The translations under genes and the position numbers were made by a program. Positions 27,539-34,984 of a stretch of DNA of 40,534 bases are shown piece by piece. The notes below the pieces were generated by a model. The model saw only the letters and a list, made by a program, of their open reading frames with translations, made no database searches and was not told where the DNA came from. This DNA comes from Actinacidiphila cocklensis. Its GTDB lineage: Bacteria; Actinomycetota; Actinomycetes; Streptomycetales; Streptomycetaceae. The DNA lies in the NCBI RefSeq assembly GCF_907177275.1, contig NZ_CAJSLV010000093.1, positions 1 to 40,534 on the forward strand, read 5' to 3'. How positions within the stretch are numbered: position 1 is the stretch's first letter; every line of letters begins with the position of its first letter.

Positions 27539-29068
27539 ATGACCGACGACTACCTCGCACGTATCGGCAGGCTCATCAGGGACGCCAGGCAGCATCGGGG
27601 CTGGACACAGACCCATCTCGCGGACGCACTCGGCACCAGCCAGAGCGCGGTGAACCGGATCGAGCGGGGCAACCAGAACATCAGCCTTGAGATGATCGCC
27701 AGGATCGGCGAGGCCCTGGACAGCGAGATCGTCTCGCTGGGCTACGCAGGCCCGATGCATCTGCGGGTGGTCGGCGGCCGCCGGCTGTCCGGCGCCATAG
27801 ACGTCAAGACCAGCAAGAACGCCTGCGTGGCGCTGCTGTGCGCGACGCTGCTGAACGCCGGCCGCACCACCCTGCGGCGGGTCGCCAGGATCGAGGAGGT
27901 CTACCGCATCCTCGAAGTCCTCGGCAGCATCGGCGTGCGCACCCGGTGGATCAACGACGGCAACGACCTGGAGATCGTGCCGCCCGCCACCCTGGACCTG
28001 GCCGCCATGGACACCGAGGCGGCCCGCCGCACCCGCAGCGTCATCATGTTCCTCGGCCCGCTGCTGCACCGCACCGACCGCTTCAGGATCCCGTACGCCG
28101 GCGGCTGCGACCTGGGCACCCGTACGGTCCAGCCGCACATGAACGCGCTGCGGCACTTCGGCCTCGACGTCACCGCCACCGACGGCTCGTACCACGCCGA
28201 GGTGACCGGCGGTATCGCCCCGAACCGCCCGATCGTGCTGACCGAGCGCGGCGACACCGTGACCGAGAACGCGCTGCTGGCCGCCGCCCGCTACGAGGGC
28301 GTCACCGTCATCCGCAACGCCAGCTCCAACTACATGGTCCAGGACCTGTGCTTCTTCCTCGAAGAGCTGGGCGTACGGGTCGAGGGCATCGGCACCACCA
28401 CCCTGACCGTGCACGGCGTGGCGCACATCGACCGCGACGTCGACTACGCGCCCTCCGAGGACCCGGTCGAGGCGATGAGCCTGCTGGCCGCGGCCGTGGT
28501 CACCGAGTCCGAACTGACCATCCGCCGGGCGCCGGTCGAGTTCCTGGAGATCGAACTCGCGGTGCTGGAGGAGATGGGCCTGGACTTCGAGCTGACCCCG
28601 GAGTACCGCGCGGACAACGGCCGCACCCGGCTGGTCGACCTCACCGTCCGGCCGTCCAAGCTGCGCTCGCCGATCGACAAGATCCACCCGATGCCGTTCC
28701 CGGGCCTGAACATCGACAACGTGCCCTTCTTCGCGGCCATCGCCGCCACCGCCCAGGGCTCGACCCTCATCCACGACTGGGTCTACGACAACCGGGCGAT
28801 CTACCTCACCGAGCTGACCCGCCTCGGCGCGGACGTCAAACTCCTCGACCCGCACCGGATCATCGTCGAGGGACCGACCCGCTGGCGCGCCTCGGAGATG
28901 ATGTGCCCGCCCGCCCTGCGCCCCGCGGTGGTCATCCTGCTGGCCATGATGGCGGCCGAGGGCACCTCGGTGCTGCGCAACGTCTACGTCATCAACCGCG
29001 GTTACGAGGACCTCGCGGAGCGGCTGAACACGATCGGCGCGCAGATCGAGATCTTCCGCGACATCTGA
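27539..29068 (+). CDS. murA: XRE-type HTH fused to UDP-N-acetylglucosamine 1-carboxyvinyltransferase (MurA-like)
   Basis: A 509-aa fusion. Residues 6-63 form a Cro/C1-type HTH (ARIGRLIRDARQHRGWTQ, then GTSQSAVNRIERGNQNISLE). Residues 72-509 form an EPSP-synthase-like MurA domain with K93-N94 (KTSKNA), the fosfomycin-target Cys190 in AGGCDLGTRTVQPH, and DNRAIYLTELTRLGAD near the C-terminus. MurA transfers enolpyruvate to UDP-GlcNAc in the first committed peptidoglycan step. Key residues are present, so catalysis is plausible. It may be the second MurA paralogue of streptomycetes or a DNA-binding regulator using that fold as a sensor. It is preceded by a leaderless promoter. Confidence 0.88.
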   Translation: MTDDYLARIGRLIRDARQHRGWTQTHLADALGTSQSAVNRIERGNQNISLEMIARIGEALDSEIVSLGYAGPMHLRVVGGRRLSGAIDVKTSKNACVALLCATLLNAGRTTLRRVARIEEVYRILEVLGSIGVRTRWINDGNDLEIVPPATLDLAAMDTEAARRTRSVIMFLGPLLHRTDRFRIPYAGGCDLGTRTVQPHMNALRHFGLDVTATDGSYHAEVTGGIAPNRPIVLTERGDTVTENALLAAARYEGVTVIRNASSNYMVQDLCFFLEELGVRVEGIGTTTLTVHGVAHIDRDVDYAPSEDPVEAMSLLAAAVVTESELTIRRAPVEFLEIELAVLEEMGLDFELTPEYRADNGRTRLVDLTVRPSKLRSPIDKIHPMPFPGLNIDNVPFFAAIAATAQGSTLIHDWVYDNRAIYLTELTRLGADVKLLDPHRIIVEGPTRWRASEMMCPPALRPAVVILLAMMAAEGTSVLRNVYVINRGYEDLAERLNTIGAQIEIFRDI

Positions 29069-29077
29069 CCGGCCTTC

Positions 29078-29351
29078 GGAAACGGTGCGGCCAAGCCCAT
29101 CCTGACCTGGCTGCCTGCCAGGCGGGATGGCGCTCCGACAGCCCAGGAGGCCGGCAGCACCGGTGACCACTGGCCTTGGCAGACCTACCGGGGTCAGCCG
29201 TACAGCAGCGGCAGCCCCTTCACCACGGCCAACAGCCACTACGACGGACCCGGCTACCGGATACGCGTCTGCGGTGCGCAGCTTCGGCTACGGCGACCCG
29301 TTCGGCAGCCCGCAGCGGGGCTGCAACATCGCGTGCACGCAGTGGAACTGA
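29078..29351 (+). pseudogene. Remnant of a small secreted Cys-containing protein (frameshifted)
   Basis: In the same frame as murA but after its stop, the translation reads like protein (GDHWPWQTYRGQPYSSGSPF, then TANSHYDGPGYRIRVCGA). From about 29274 the sense continues in another frame (VRSFGYGDPFGSPQRGCNIA, then CTQWN and a stop at 29351), followed directly by a terminator. No start codon or signal peptide fits the first frame. I read it as a 5'-truncated, frameshifted gene; the family is unknown. Low confidence. Confidence 0.35.
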
Positions 29352-29362
29352 CTGCCGGGTGA

Positions 29363-29388
29363 GGGCTGGGCGCCTAGGCGCCCAGCCC
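29363..29388. terminator. Palindromic terminator
   Basis: A 26-nt perfect palindrome (GGGCTGGGCGC, CTAG, GCGCCCAGCCC), 12 nt after the stop at 29351 and before the LysR gene. Confidence 0.75.
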
Positions 29389-29496
29389 GGCTGCCCGCAG
29401 TGGGCAACCCGCCGCCCCCGCGTGCTCGGCATGTCGAATATGCTCTGGGCCACCCCACTGATTCGCGTGTCCTATCACCCCGCTTCAGGAGGCCCG

Positions 29497-30360
29497 TTGC
29501 TCACCGAGAGGCACCTGGAAATCTTCGTCGCGCTGGCGGAGGAGGAGCACTTCGGGGCCGCCGCGCAGCGGGTGGGCATCACGCAGCCGCCGCTGTCGCA
29601 GGGGCTGCGCCGGCTGGAGGCGCTGCTCGGGGTCCGGTTGTTCGACCGCGGCCGGGGAGTCGCCCTCACGGAGGAGGGCGAGCTGCTGCTCCCCCATGCC
29701 CGTGCGGCGCTCGCCTCGCTCACCGAGCTGCGGGCGGCCGGCGTGCGCGAGCGGGCGGGGAGCCGGCGGATCAGGCTCGGCCTGGCCCCTGAAGTGCCCA
29801 GGTGGCTGGTGGCCGACCTGGCCGCCGCGCCGGCCCGGGCGGGCGTCCCGTGCCGGGTCGGCGTGGTGACGGCCCCGACCGCCACGCTGCTCTCCCAGAT
29901 CGCGGTGGGCCGGCTCGACCTGGCCGTGACCGTGCACCCGACGGTGCTGGACGGGCTGTCCGCCGGACGGGTCGGGCTCTTCCCGACCTGGGTCCTGTCC
30001 CCCGCGGGCCAGGCACCCGAGGCGTTCCGGCGCCTTCCCTTCGCGGTGCGTCCGCGGGAGGAGGCACCCGCGGCGTACGACCTGTTCGTCGACACCCTGG
30101 CCAGCCGCGGGCGGCGGGTGGAGACCGTCGTGGTGCCCGACGAGCGCGCCGGGCTGGCACTCGTGGCGGCCGGGCAGGCTGTCCTGGTCACCGCCGACCA
30201 CACCCTGACCGCGGCGGGCATCGAACGGCGGGCGGCGACCGACCCGGCCCTGCCGCTGCGCCTGCGGGTGGTGTGGGACGACCGGGCGCCCGGCTCACGC
30301 GAAGCCGGCGACACCGCGCGGCTGTTGACGGAGACCCTCCTGCGGAAGGCGGCCGGATGA
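29497..30360 (+). CDS. LysR-family transcriptional regulator
   Basis: A 287-aa protein. The N-terminal winged HTH (about 3-60) reads LTERHLEIFVALAEEEHFGA then VGITQPPLSQGLRRLEALLG, followed by LFDRGRGVALTEEGELLL and a periplasmic-binding-like effector domain. The TTG at 29497 is the likely start: AGGAGG lies at 29487-29492 and the HTH homology begins at once; the frame upstream is noncoding in character. Its stop overlaps the start of the beta-lactamase-like gene (ATGA, 30357-30360). LysR regulators usually control neighbouring genes, here probably its own operon. Confidence 0.88.
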   Translation: MLTERHLEIFVALAEEEHFGAAAQRVGITQPPLSQGLRRLEALLGVRLFDRGRGVALTEEGELLLPHARAALASLTELRAAGVRERAGSRRIRLGLAPEVPRWLVADLAAAPARAGVPCRVGVVTAPTATLLSQIAVGRLDLAVTVHPTVLDGLSAGRVGLFPTWVLSPAGQAPEAFRRLPFAVRPREEAPAAYDLFVDTLASRGRRVETVVVPDERAGLALVAAGQAVLVTADHTLTAAGIERRAATDPALPLRLRVVWDDRAPGSREAGDTARLLTETLLRKAAG

Positions 30361-31271
30361 GCACGGTACGACCCGGCAGGGGTGTGGAGCGGGCCATCCG
30401 CGCCATGTTCGCCGACGCCGGGGTACGCGGCTGGCTCCATGTGGCCGACGTGCACCGGCCGTCGGCCCACGTGGCGATCGACGCGGACGAACCCGCGCCG
30501 GTGGGCTCCCTGTACAAGGTGCCGGTGATGGCGGCGTTCTGCCGGCTCGCGGACGACGGGACGATCGACCCGCACCGGCGGGTGACCCTGGACCCCGCGG
30601 ACCACGTCCCGGGGCCGACCGGGATCTCGCTCCTGCAGGACCCCGTCTCCATCTCGCTGCGCGACCTGGTCGCCCTGATGATGACCATCTCCGACAACAC
30701 GGCGGGCGACACCGTCCTTCGGCATGTCGGTGCCGCGGCGGTCGAGGGGCTCTGCCGCGACCTCGGCATGTCCGGCACCCGTATCCCGGGGGGCGCGGCG
30801 CGGACCCTGGCCCAGATGGTGGTGGAGACCGAGGCGGCGTCGCTGGACGACGCGGTCGCGCGCATCTCGGACAACGACGCCGCCCTCCCCTCGGGCGTCT
30901 ACAGCCCCCGGTCGAAGGCGTCCAGCACGCCCGCGGACCTGGCACGGCTGCTGCGCGCGATCTGGACCGGCGAGGCGGCCTCCGCCGAGCGCTGCGCCTT
31001 CATGCGCGACGTCATGGGCCGGCAGGCGTGGGGCCACCGGCTGGCCTCCGGATTCCCCCACGACGACGTGACCGTGTCGGGGAAGACGGGCACCTTCGGT
31101 GCGATGCGGCACGAGGCGGGAGTCGTCGAACTGGCCGACGGCAGCACGTACACCGCGGTGGTGTTCACCCACGCCGCCCGCGCCGACCGCAGGCTGCCGC
31201 GCGCCGACGCCGTCATCGGCATGGCGGCCCGGGCCGCCGTCGAGGAGCTGCGGGCGAGCCGGGACACCTGA
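30357..31271 (+). CDS. Class A beta-lactamase-fold serine hydrolase without signal peptide
   Basis: A 304-aa penicillin-recognising fold protein. Motifs are S51-L-Y-K54 (SxxK), S112-D-N114 (SDN) and K243-T-G245 (SGKTGTFGA), in the right order and spacing. I see no ExxLN omega-loop Glu, which class A beta-lactamases use for deacylation. The N-terminus (MSTVRPGRGVERAIRAMF) is not a signal peptide, so the product should stay in the cytoplasm. The ATG overlaps the LysR stop, so expression is coupled. It could be a cytoplasmic esterase/amidase rather than an antibiotic resistance enzyme. Confidence 0.8.
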   Translation: MSTVRPGRGVERAIRAMFADAGVRGWLHVADVHRPSAHVAIDADEPAPVGSLYKVPVMAAFCRLADDGTIDPHRRVTLDPADHVPGPTGISLLQDPVSISLRDLVALMMTISDNTAGDTVLRHVGAAAVEGLCRDLGMSGTRIPGGAARTLAQMVVETEAASLDDAVARISDNDAALPSGVYSPRSKASSTPADLARLLRAIWTGEAASAERCAFMRDVMGRQAWGHRLASGFPHDDVTVSGKTGTFGAMRHEAGVVELADGSTYTAVVFTHAARADRRLPRADAVIGMAARAAVEELRASRDT

Positions 31272-31299
31272 CCGGCACGCGGCGGCAGGTGCTGCCGCG

Positions 31300-31465
31300 T
31301 GCCCGTCACACCCCGCGCGGCCGTAGCGGCAGGTGTACATACCGGTCGGGTCGCTCCGGGTGACGGGGTTCGCAGCCGGCGAGCGACTACCGGGTCCGCG
31401 GTGGTCACGAGGGTGCCGGCGCTGACGAAGCGGCCGGTGGCGGGGGCGTGGTCGCGGGCGCCGGG
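31300..31465 (-). pseudogene. RHS-repeat C-terminal core remnant (frameshifted)
   Basis: On the minus strand one frame reads ARDHAPATGRFVSAGTLVTT then ADP (about 31459-31391), and another reads AANPVTRSDPTGMYTCRY (about 31384-31331). RHS proteins carry RxYDPxTGRFxSxDP followed closely by the NPVxxxDPxG end of the core. Here the two halves are in different frames and the tyrosine-rich stretch between them is lost. I infer a decayed fragment of an RHS/YD-repeat toxin gene. Outside the remnant, the rest of the 456-nt gap 31272-31727 holds only an inverted repeat. Confidence 0.6.
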
Positions 31466-31519
31466 GCGGGGCGTGCGCCCTTCGCGCGCGCCCCGGGCTC
31501 TGCCTCAGGTGGACGTTTG

Positions 31520-31535
31520 CGCGCACCAGTGCGCG
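31520..31535. promoter_or_regulatory. Inverted repeat upstream of the 2-MIB synthase gene
   Basis: CGCGCAC-CA-GTGCGCG, perfect 7-bp arms, about 190 nt upstream of the terpene synthase start. It is a possible operator, but in such GC-rich sequence chance is a real alternative. Confidence 0.25.
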
Positions 31536-31727
31536 AAGCGCCCCCTTTCGCGCCATACCAGGCCGCAGCGCCCGCTGGTTGGCTTGGTGGCGCAGCCGGG
31601 TCGTCGGTTCCTCTGCGACCGGGCCGCGCACCTGTGTCCAACCGCGGGGAGGAACCGTGTCCACACCGGCAGGCGGCCGCCCCCGTCCCGATCGGCCGCG
31701 CGGCCGAGTGACCGAGTGGAGTACGCC

Positions 31728-32777
31728 ATGAGCGCTCCCGTGAACGCCGGCCCTCAACGCCGGCTGCCCGGGCCGCCGACACTCACCCGCCCCAGGCGCG
31801 GCGGGGCGATCCCCGGGCTCAGATACCGGCCCGCCGTCCCCGCGGACCCGCAGAAGGTCAAGGAGGTCGACCGCAGACTGGAGGCCTGGGCGCGGGAGCT
31901 GGACCTCTTCCCGCCGGCCTGGAAAGGGGACTTCGCCGGCTTCCAGTTCGGGCGGGCCGTGGTGCTCCAGCACCCGCGCGCCCTCGACCTGGACCGCCTG
32001 ACCCTCGCGGGGGAGCTGCTGCTCGCCGAGAACCTGGTCGACAGCTGCTACTGCGAGGAGGACGAGGGCAGGGGCGGCTCGCACCGCGGGCTCGGCGGCC
32101 CGCTGATCATGGCCCAGTCGGCTATCGACCCCTTCCATGCCACGCCGGCGCTGGAGGCCGAGTGGCAGCAGGGAGTGCAGGCCGACGGCCCGCTGCGCTC
32201 CTACCACTGGGCCATGAAGGACTACGCCGCCTTCGCCACCCCCAGCCAGGCCGACCGCTTCGTGCACGACATGGCCCGCCTCCACCTGGGCTACCTCGCC
32301 GAAGCCGCCTGGGCCGAGACCCGGTACGTGCCGGGGGTGTGGGAGTACCTGGTGATGCGGCAGTTCAACAACTTCCGCCCGTGCCTGTCGATCGTCGACG
32401 CGGTCGACGGCTACGAGCTGCCCGAGATCGTCTACGCCCGCCCGGAGATCCAGCGGATCACGGCGCTTGCCTGCAACGCGACCACCATCGTCAACGACCT
32501 GTACTCCTTCACCAGGGAGTTGGAGAGCGACCCCGACCATCTCAACCTGCCGCAGGTGGTGGCCGCCGACCAGGGGCGCGGTCTGAAGGCCGCCTACCTC
32601 AGGAGCGTCGAGATCCACAACGAGGTCATGGCCGCCTTCGAGGAGGAGGCCGCGGCGCTGTCCGCGACCTCGCCCGTCGTCGAGCGGTACGCCCTCGGCC
32701 TGTCCGACTGGGTGGCCGGCAACCACGAGTGGCACGCGACCAACAGCCACCGCTACCACCTGCCCAACTACTGGTGA
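31728..32777 (+). CDS. 2-methylisoborneol synthase (class I terpene cyclase)
   Basis: A 349-aa terpene synthase that cyclises 2-methylgeranyl diphosphate to the musty odorant 2-methylisoborneol. The acidic motif is D105-SCYCEE-D112, where the classical form I recall is DDCYCED. The NSE motif is N256-D-L-Y-S260-F-T-R-E264, and the C-terminal RY pair lies in HRYHLPNYW. The N-terminus is a short Pro/Arg-rich disordered segment (RRLPGPPTLTRPRRGG), shorter than the roughly 100 residues I recall for the S. coelicolor enzyme. The ATG at 31728 has GGAG 6 nt upstream. It is followed 113 nt later by the GPP methyltransferase gene, which supports the call. 2-methylenebornane synthase is an alternative. 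Confidence 0.87.
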   Translation: MSAPVNAGPQRRLPGPPTLTRPRRGGAIPGLRYRPAVPADPQKVKEVDRRLEAWARELDLFPPAWKGDFAGFQFGRAVVLQHPRALDLDRLTLAGELLLAENLVDSCYCEEDEGRGGSHRGLGGPLIMAQSAIDPFHATPALEAEWQQGVQADGPLRSYHWAMKDYAAFATPSQADRFVHDMARLHLGYLAEAAWAETRYVPGVWEYLVMRQFNNFRPCLSIVDAVDGYELPEIVYARPEIQRITALACNATTIVNDLYSFTRELESDPDHLNLPQVVAADQGRGLKAAYLRSVEIHNEVMAAFEEEAAALSATSPVVERYALGLSDWVAGNHEWHATNSHRYHLPNYW

Positions 32778-32890
32778 CCCCGGCCGGCCGCCAGGGCACC
32801 GGCGTCCCCGCGACGTCCTCACGACCATCCGCCCAGCACGGGAACACGCACCAGCACATGTACACGCACCAGCACCATGAGGAGTTACCG

Positions 32891-33763
32891 TTGGCCATCT
32901 CCCAGTCCGGCGCCACTGCATCGCTGCCCGCACAGTCCACGTACCAGTCCCGCATCGCGGACTACTGGAACGCCGAGAAGAACCCGGTCAACCTCGAACT
33001 CGGCGGGATCGACGACCTCTACCACCACCACTACGGCGTCGGTGACGTCAAGTGGTCCGTACTCGACGAGGCCGATCCCGCACGGCGGGCGGAGCGGGTC
33101 ACCGCGGAACTGCACCGGCTGGAGCAGGCCCAGGCCGAACTGCTGGCCTCGCACCTCGGACCGCTCTCCCCCGCCGACCGGGTCTTCGACGCCGGCTGCG
33201 GGCGCGGCGGCGGCAGCGTGGTGGCGCACCAGCGGTACGGCTGCCATGCCGACGGCGTGACGCTGTCCACCACGCAGGCCGACTTCGCCAACGGCCAGGC
33301 CCGCGCCCGCGGGATCGACGGCAAGGTGCGCTACCACCACCGCAACATGCTGGACACCGGCTTCAGCACCGGTGCGTACGCGGCCTCCTGGAACAACGAG
33401 TCCACGATGTACGTGGAACTGGACCTGCTGTTCGCCGAGCACGCCCGGCTGCTGCGCCGCGGCGGGCGCTATGTCACGATCACCGGCTGCTACAACGACA
33501 CCTACGGGCAGGCCTCACGTGAGGTGTCCCTCATCAACGCCCACTACATCTGCGACATCCACCCGCGCTCGGCGTACTTCCGCGCGATGGCCCGCCACCG
33601 CCTCGTACCGGTCCACGTCGAGGACCTCACGCAGGCGACCATCCCGTACTGGGAGCTGCGCAAGACCGCGGAGCACCTGGTCACCGGGATCGAGGACACC
33701 TTCCTGACCGCTTACAAGAACGGCAGTTTCCAGTACCTGATGATCGTCGCCGACCGGGTCTGA
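32891..33763 (+). CDS. Geranyl diphosphate 2-C-methyltransferase
   Basis: A 290-aa SAM-dependent methyltransferase that methylates C2 of geranyl diphosphate, giving the substrate of the neighbouring cyclase. The SAM motif is VFDAGCGRGGGSVVAHQRYG. The N-terminus YQSRIADYWNAEKNPVNLEL and the ITGCYNDTYGQASREVSLIN segment are typical of this enzyme. The TTG at 32891 is chosen because GAGGAG lies 6 nt upstream; the frame extends upstream without homology. The 113-nt gap to the cyclase gene holds no terminator, so the two are probably co-transcribed. Confidence 0.9.
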   Translation: MAISQSGATASLPAQSTYQSRIADYWNAEKNPVNLELGGIDDLYHHHYGVGDVKWSVLDEADPARRAERVTAELHRLEQAQAELLASHLGPLSPADRVFDAGCGRGGGSVVAHQRYGCHADGVTLSTTQADFANGQARARGIDGKVRYHHRNMLDTGFSTGAYAASWNNESTMYVELDLLFAEHARLLRRGGRYVTITGCYNDTYGQASREVSLINAHYICDIHPRSAYFRAMARHRLVPVHVEDLTQATIPYWELRKTAEHLVTGIEDTFLTAYKNGSFQYLMIVADRV

Positions 33764-33777
33764 CCGGAGGGCCTGCG

Positions 33778-33814
33778 GCCTGGCACCGGCTCCCGCGCGG
33801 GACCGGTGCCAGGC
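33778..33814. terminator. Bidirectional terminator between the 2-MIB operon and argF
   Basis: GCCTGGCACCGG (33778-33789) pairs with CCGGTGCCAGGC (33803-33814), and the inner TCCCGC/GCGGGA continues the stem past a single bulged C. It lies between convergent stops at 33763 and 33831. Confidence 0.85.
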
Positions 33815-33830
33815 TCGCGGCATGTCCGGG

Positions 33831-34844
33831 TCAGGCCAGGGTCGCGACCAGGACGGCCTTGATCGTGTGCATGCGGTTCTCCGCCTGGTCGAAGACCACC
33901 GAGTGCTTCGACTCGAAGACCTCGTCGGTGACCTCAAGCTCGCTCAGGCCGTACTGCTCGTGGATCAGCCGGCCGACCTCGGTGCCGAGGTCGTGGTAGG
34001 CGGGCAGGCAGTGCAGGAACTTCACGTCCGGCTTGCCGGTGGCCCGCAGCACGTCCATGGTCACCGCGTACGGCGCGAGCGCGGCGATCCGCTCGGCCCA
34101 CACCTCCTTGGGCTCGCCCATCGAGACCCACACGTCGGTCACCACGAAGTCGCAGTCCAGGACGCCCTCGGCGATGTCCTCGGTGAGCAGGATCGTCGCG
34201 CCGGTGGCCTCGGCGAGCTTCCTGGCGCGGGCGACGACGTCCTCGCTCGGCCAGTACGCGCGCGGCGCGACGATGCGCACGTCGAGTCCCAGCAGCGCGC
34301 CGGTGATCAGGTAGGAGTTGCCCATGTTGAACCGGGCGTCGCCGAGGTAGGCGAAGACCACGCCGCCGGGGACGAGGTCCGCGACCCCGCCGCCGCTGTG
34401 CTCGACCATCGTGAGCACGTCGGCGAGCATCTGGGTGGGGTGCCAGTCGTCGGTGAGCCCGTTGTAGACCGGCACACCGGCATGCACGGCGAGCTCCTCG
34501 ACCGCGGTCTGGCTGGCGCCGCGGTATTCGATGGCGTCGAACATCCGGCCCAGCACCCGGGCGGTGTCCTTGACCGACTCCTTGTGCCCGATCTGCGAAC
34601 CGGCCGGGTCCAGATACGTGGTGGCGGCGCCCTGGTCGGCCGCGGCGACCTCGAAGGAGCAGCGGGTCCTGGTGGAGGTCTTCTCGAAGATCAGCGCGAT
34701 GTTGCGGCCGCGCAGCCGCGGCTCCTCCACGCCAGCCCGCTTGGCCGCCTTGAGGTCGGCGGCCAGCTCGATCAGACCGAGGAACTCCTCGGGCGTGAAG
34801 TCCAGCTCCTTGACGAAGGGGCGGCCCTTGAGATCGACGGCCAT
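33831..34844 (-). CDS. argF: Ornithine carbamoyltransferase
   Basis: A 337-aa enzyme that interconverts ornithine plus carbamoyl phosphate and citrulline. The carbamoyl phosphate loop is FEKTSTRTRCSFEVAA, the ornithine/catalytic loop HCLPAYHD, and the second-substrate region DDWHPTQMLADVLTM. The ATG at 34844 is chosen over 34880 because GAGGAG lies 6 nt upstream. The arginine deiminase gene is immediately upstream on the same strand, suggesting the catabolic (ArcB-like) direction or dual use. No carbamate kinase gene is in the window. Confidence 0.92.
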   Translation of the reverse strand: MAVDLKGRPFVKELDFTPEEFLGLIELAADLKAAKRAGVEEPRLRGRNIALIFEKTSTRTRCSFEVAAADQGAATTYLDPAGSQIGHKESVKDTARVLGRMFDAIEYRGASQTAVEELAVHAGVPVYNGLTDDWHPTQMLADVLTMVEHSGGGVADLVPGGVVFAYLGDARFNMGNSYLITGALLGLDVRIVAPRAYWPSEDVVARARKLAEATGATILLTEDIAEGVLDCDFVVTDVWVSMGEPKEVWAERIAALAPYAVTMDVLRATGKPDVKFLHCLPAYHDLGTEVGRLIHEQYGLSELEVTDEVFESKHSVVFDQAENRMHTIKAVLVATLA

Positions 34845-34897
34845 GCGGGACTCCTCGGTCGGTGGTTGATCGGCAACCATGGAAGTCTATACGAGGA

Positions 34898-34913
34898 TAG
34901 GCATTCTTATACA
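34898..34913. promoter_or_regulatory. Candidate ARG box upstream of argF
   Basis: In the minus direction TGTATAAGAATGCCTA resembles the ArgR half-site pair TGCAT-N4-ATGCA with two mismatches. It sits in an AT-rich island 55 nt upstream of argF, beside a TATAGA -10-like sequence. ArgR control is inferred. Confidence 0.35.
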
Positions 34914-34984
34914 GACCCTTCTCGTGGCTCCCGCGGCGCTGCTGCGACTCCCCCTGTCACCGGGATTCCCGTCAGCGGCGCAGC

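Noticed and set aside
31405..31782. 125-codon minus-strand frame in the gap before the terpene synthase gene
   Set aside because: Ala/Pro/Arg-rich without SD or conserved-looking segments; it overlaps the terpene synthase start.
29475..32933. 1152-codon minus-strand frame
   Set aside because: Arg/Gly/Val-rich shadow antisense to the LysR, hydrolase and terpene synthase genes; only the short RHS-like segment within it is meaningful.
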